Shown here piece by piece: positions 62,521-64,000 of a DNA stretch of 64,000 nt. The notes under the pieces are model-generated. The model made no database searches, was not told where the DNA came from, and worked only from the letters and a program-made list of their open reading frames with translations. Made by a program: the position numbers and the translations under genes. The stretch covers positions 106,790,671 to 106,854,670 of the forward strand of contig NC_081844.1 of the NCBI RefSeq assembly GCF_963259705.1, given 5' to 3'. Source of the DNA: Myotis daubentonii (taxonomy: Eukaryota > Chordata > Mammalia > Chiroptera > Vespertilionidae). Within the stretch, counting starts at the first letter, position 1; each line of letters opens with the position of its first letter.

Positions 62521-64000
62521 CCTTGATCTCAGAGGCTACGCTAGCATCGCAAAGGCACAACTCGTCCAACAATCTGGTCCCCACACTGGGGGCTGACTGC
62601 TGGCCGCGGGAAAGGTCCAAGGCAGGCCAGGCGCTCTCCCTGGGCGGTGGGACTGCACAGGCTGGGGGCAGGGTCCCCTGGACGGAGCTGTTCCCTCCTG
62701 GGCCCGGAGCTGTGCGTCGCCCGTGGTTCCCTTGTGCCTTCAGCTCCATGCTCTTATCCGGTATCTGCTGTCGACTGGCACTGTGCTCGGCATGGGGGAA
62801 TGGGGTGAAAGCGCCAGGCCCTGCTCTCCAGGTGTTCACAGTTGTCCAGCGGGGGTGAGACTGGGAGAGGGGCTCAGAGCTGCACGGTGGAGCCCGTGAC
62901 AGAGGGGAGCACAGTGGGCCGGGCCGGGCTGTGGGCACCTCGCTCAGGCCGGGTGGTGGAGAGGTGGGTGGGGTTGGGACGCCTCCCGAAATGAGGAAGG
63001 AGCCCGGAGCGCAGGGGAGGCCGGAGCAGAGGCCCGGGGCTGGCCAGCTGGGCAGGGCAGGGCAGTAGGCCTCCCGGCTCCCTGGGCGAGGGGAGGCTAG
63101 TCTGGCTGCCTTCCCGCCCTCGCTCTGAAACCCGAGGCAGCCGCAGAGAACGGCACCGACTCTCCGTTGTCCTTCCTCGTCCACAGGGCGCAGATTCGCG
63201 TGCACAGCTCGACTCAGCTCGGCCGGGAAGATGGAGGTTGGCCTGCCCTTCCCCAGGGAACCCGGGCCCTGTCGCCTGGCAGCATCCCCACGTCCCGGAC
63301 TCCGAGGTCAGACTCGCAGCCAGAGAGGCGATCGGGGTGAGTGTGTTTGTTTAACCCCGATGCTGGGGTGGGTTTATGCGATGGCTTTGCGTTCTGCATA
63401 TAAGGAAGTGTTGCTTGTTGGCTACTGCGAATGTGCCCAAAACATCTCTCTCGGGAGTGAACCGGTGCTTTGCCGATGAAATGAGATACACGGGGGCCAC
63501 ACGCGGAGTAGGAATGTCCCTGGCGTGCTGTGGGCTCCCTGGCAGCTGCTGACGCCACCCCAGGGTGGGAGTGCCCTGCCAGGGGGGAGCGAAGGGCTGG
63601 GGTGAGTGGCCGGCTGGGAACATTTGGGGGCTGCACATGCGCCCTGGTCTCTTCAGTGGATGCGCGCGCTCTGGCTGTGGGAAGAAATGGTGGCCGAGTG
63701 CCCGTTGGGCACAGGAGGGAGGAGAAATAGTCACCGTTTTCGAGCGTCTAACCAGAGCTTGGGTGTGTCTCTGTGGGAAATGGACATTGTTTGGGGATGT
63801 GCTCCGGGGATACAGGCCGGTGGGAGCCTGCCTGCCAGGGCCTGTGAGCTGGAGGTCGTCCCTGGGTTGACCTTTCACGCCAAGAGTGTAAAATGTGGCC
63901 AGGCCGTGCAGGTCTCCGCCCAGGGGTGTCTGGGGGAGGCGAGCGGGAGTTGGCTGAGATTGTCGTGCTCAGTGCCGTGGGCGGGTTCTTCAGCTGCGGT
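62521..64000. other. Intergenic, GC-rich unique sequence to the window end
   Basis: Open frames are long because stops are rare at this GC content. I see no exon, repeat or RNA gene. Confidence 0.5.

Noticed and set aside
62276..63205. 309-codon minus-strand frame
   Set aside because: Includes a reversed MIR and GC-rich sequence; no protein similarity recognised.

Overview
This is a mammalian nuclear window, almost certainly from a vespertilionid (vesper) bat. Three kinds of repeat support this: at least 17 copies of the tRNA-headed Ves SINE on both strands, HeliBat-type Helitrons (among mammals known only from vesper bats), and young non-autonomous hAT elements including SPIN. Ancient mammalian repeats (MIR, L2, L1M, MLT1, MER5-like) lie beneath them. 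No bacterial, viral or organellar gene is present.

One protein-coding gene is supported: STC2 (stanniocalcin-2) on the minus strand. Its four coding exons are 33123-33273, 30902-31044, 28103-28314 and 22244-22646. All have GT-AG boundaries and intron phases 1, 0 and 2. The joined reading frame is 909 nt (302 codons plus stop), the same length as human STC2. The 3' UTR runs left from 22243, with candidate poly(A) signals at 21570-21575 and 19432-19450. The 5' end lies in a CpG island of about 3 kb (32150-35250) that is split by a young hAT MITE. STC2 is a secreted glycoprotein that inhibits the IGFBP protease PAPP-A and is induced by the ATF4 stress pathway. A C/EBP-ATF-like motif lies in intron 1.

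Layout: 1-19.4 kb is intergenic DNA downstream of STC2 (in human the next gene that way is NKX2-5), with CTCF-like motifs in the first 6.5 kb and a compact MEF2/GATA/homeodomain motif cluster near 2.15 kb. 19.4-33.3 kb is STC2. 33.3-35.3 kb is promoter CpG island. 35.3-64 kb is intergenic with no exon I can support; it has two AT-rich, repeat-free blocks (about 43.2 and 50.5 kb), and a mobile-element cluster at 51.9-54.0 kb where two Helitrons abut head to tail and one carries a solo LTR.

I do not see a novel gene system. The most interesting signals are regulatory or transposon-borne: CTCF-like cores in a Helitron and in Ves SINEs, the Helitron tandem with a nested solo LTR and a 43-bp palindrome, the MITE in the STC2 promoter, and the loss of a histidine pair in the STC2 tail. 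All were read by eye; no alignment or motif scan was run.
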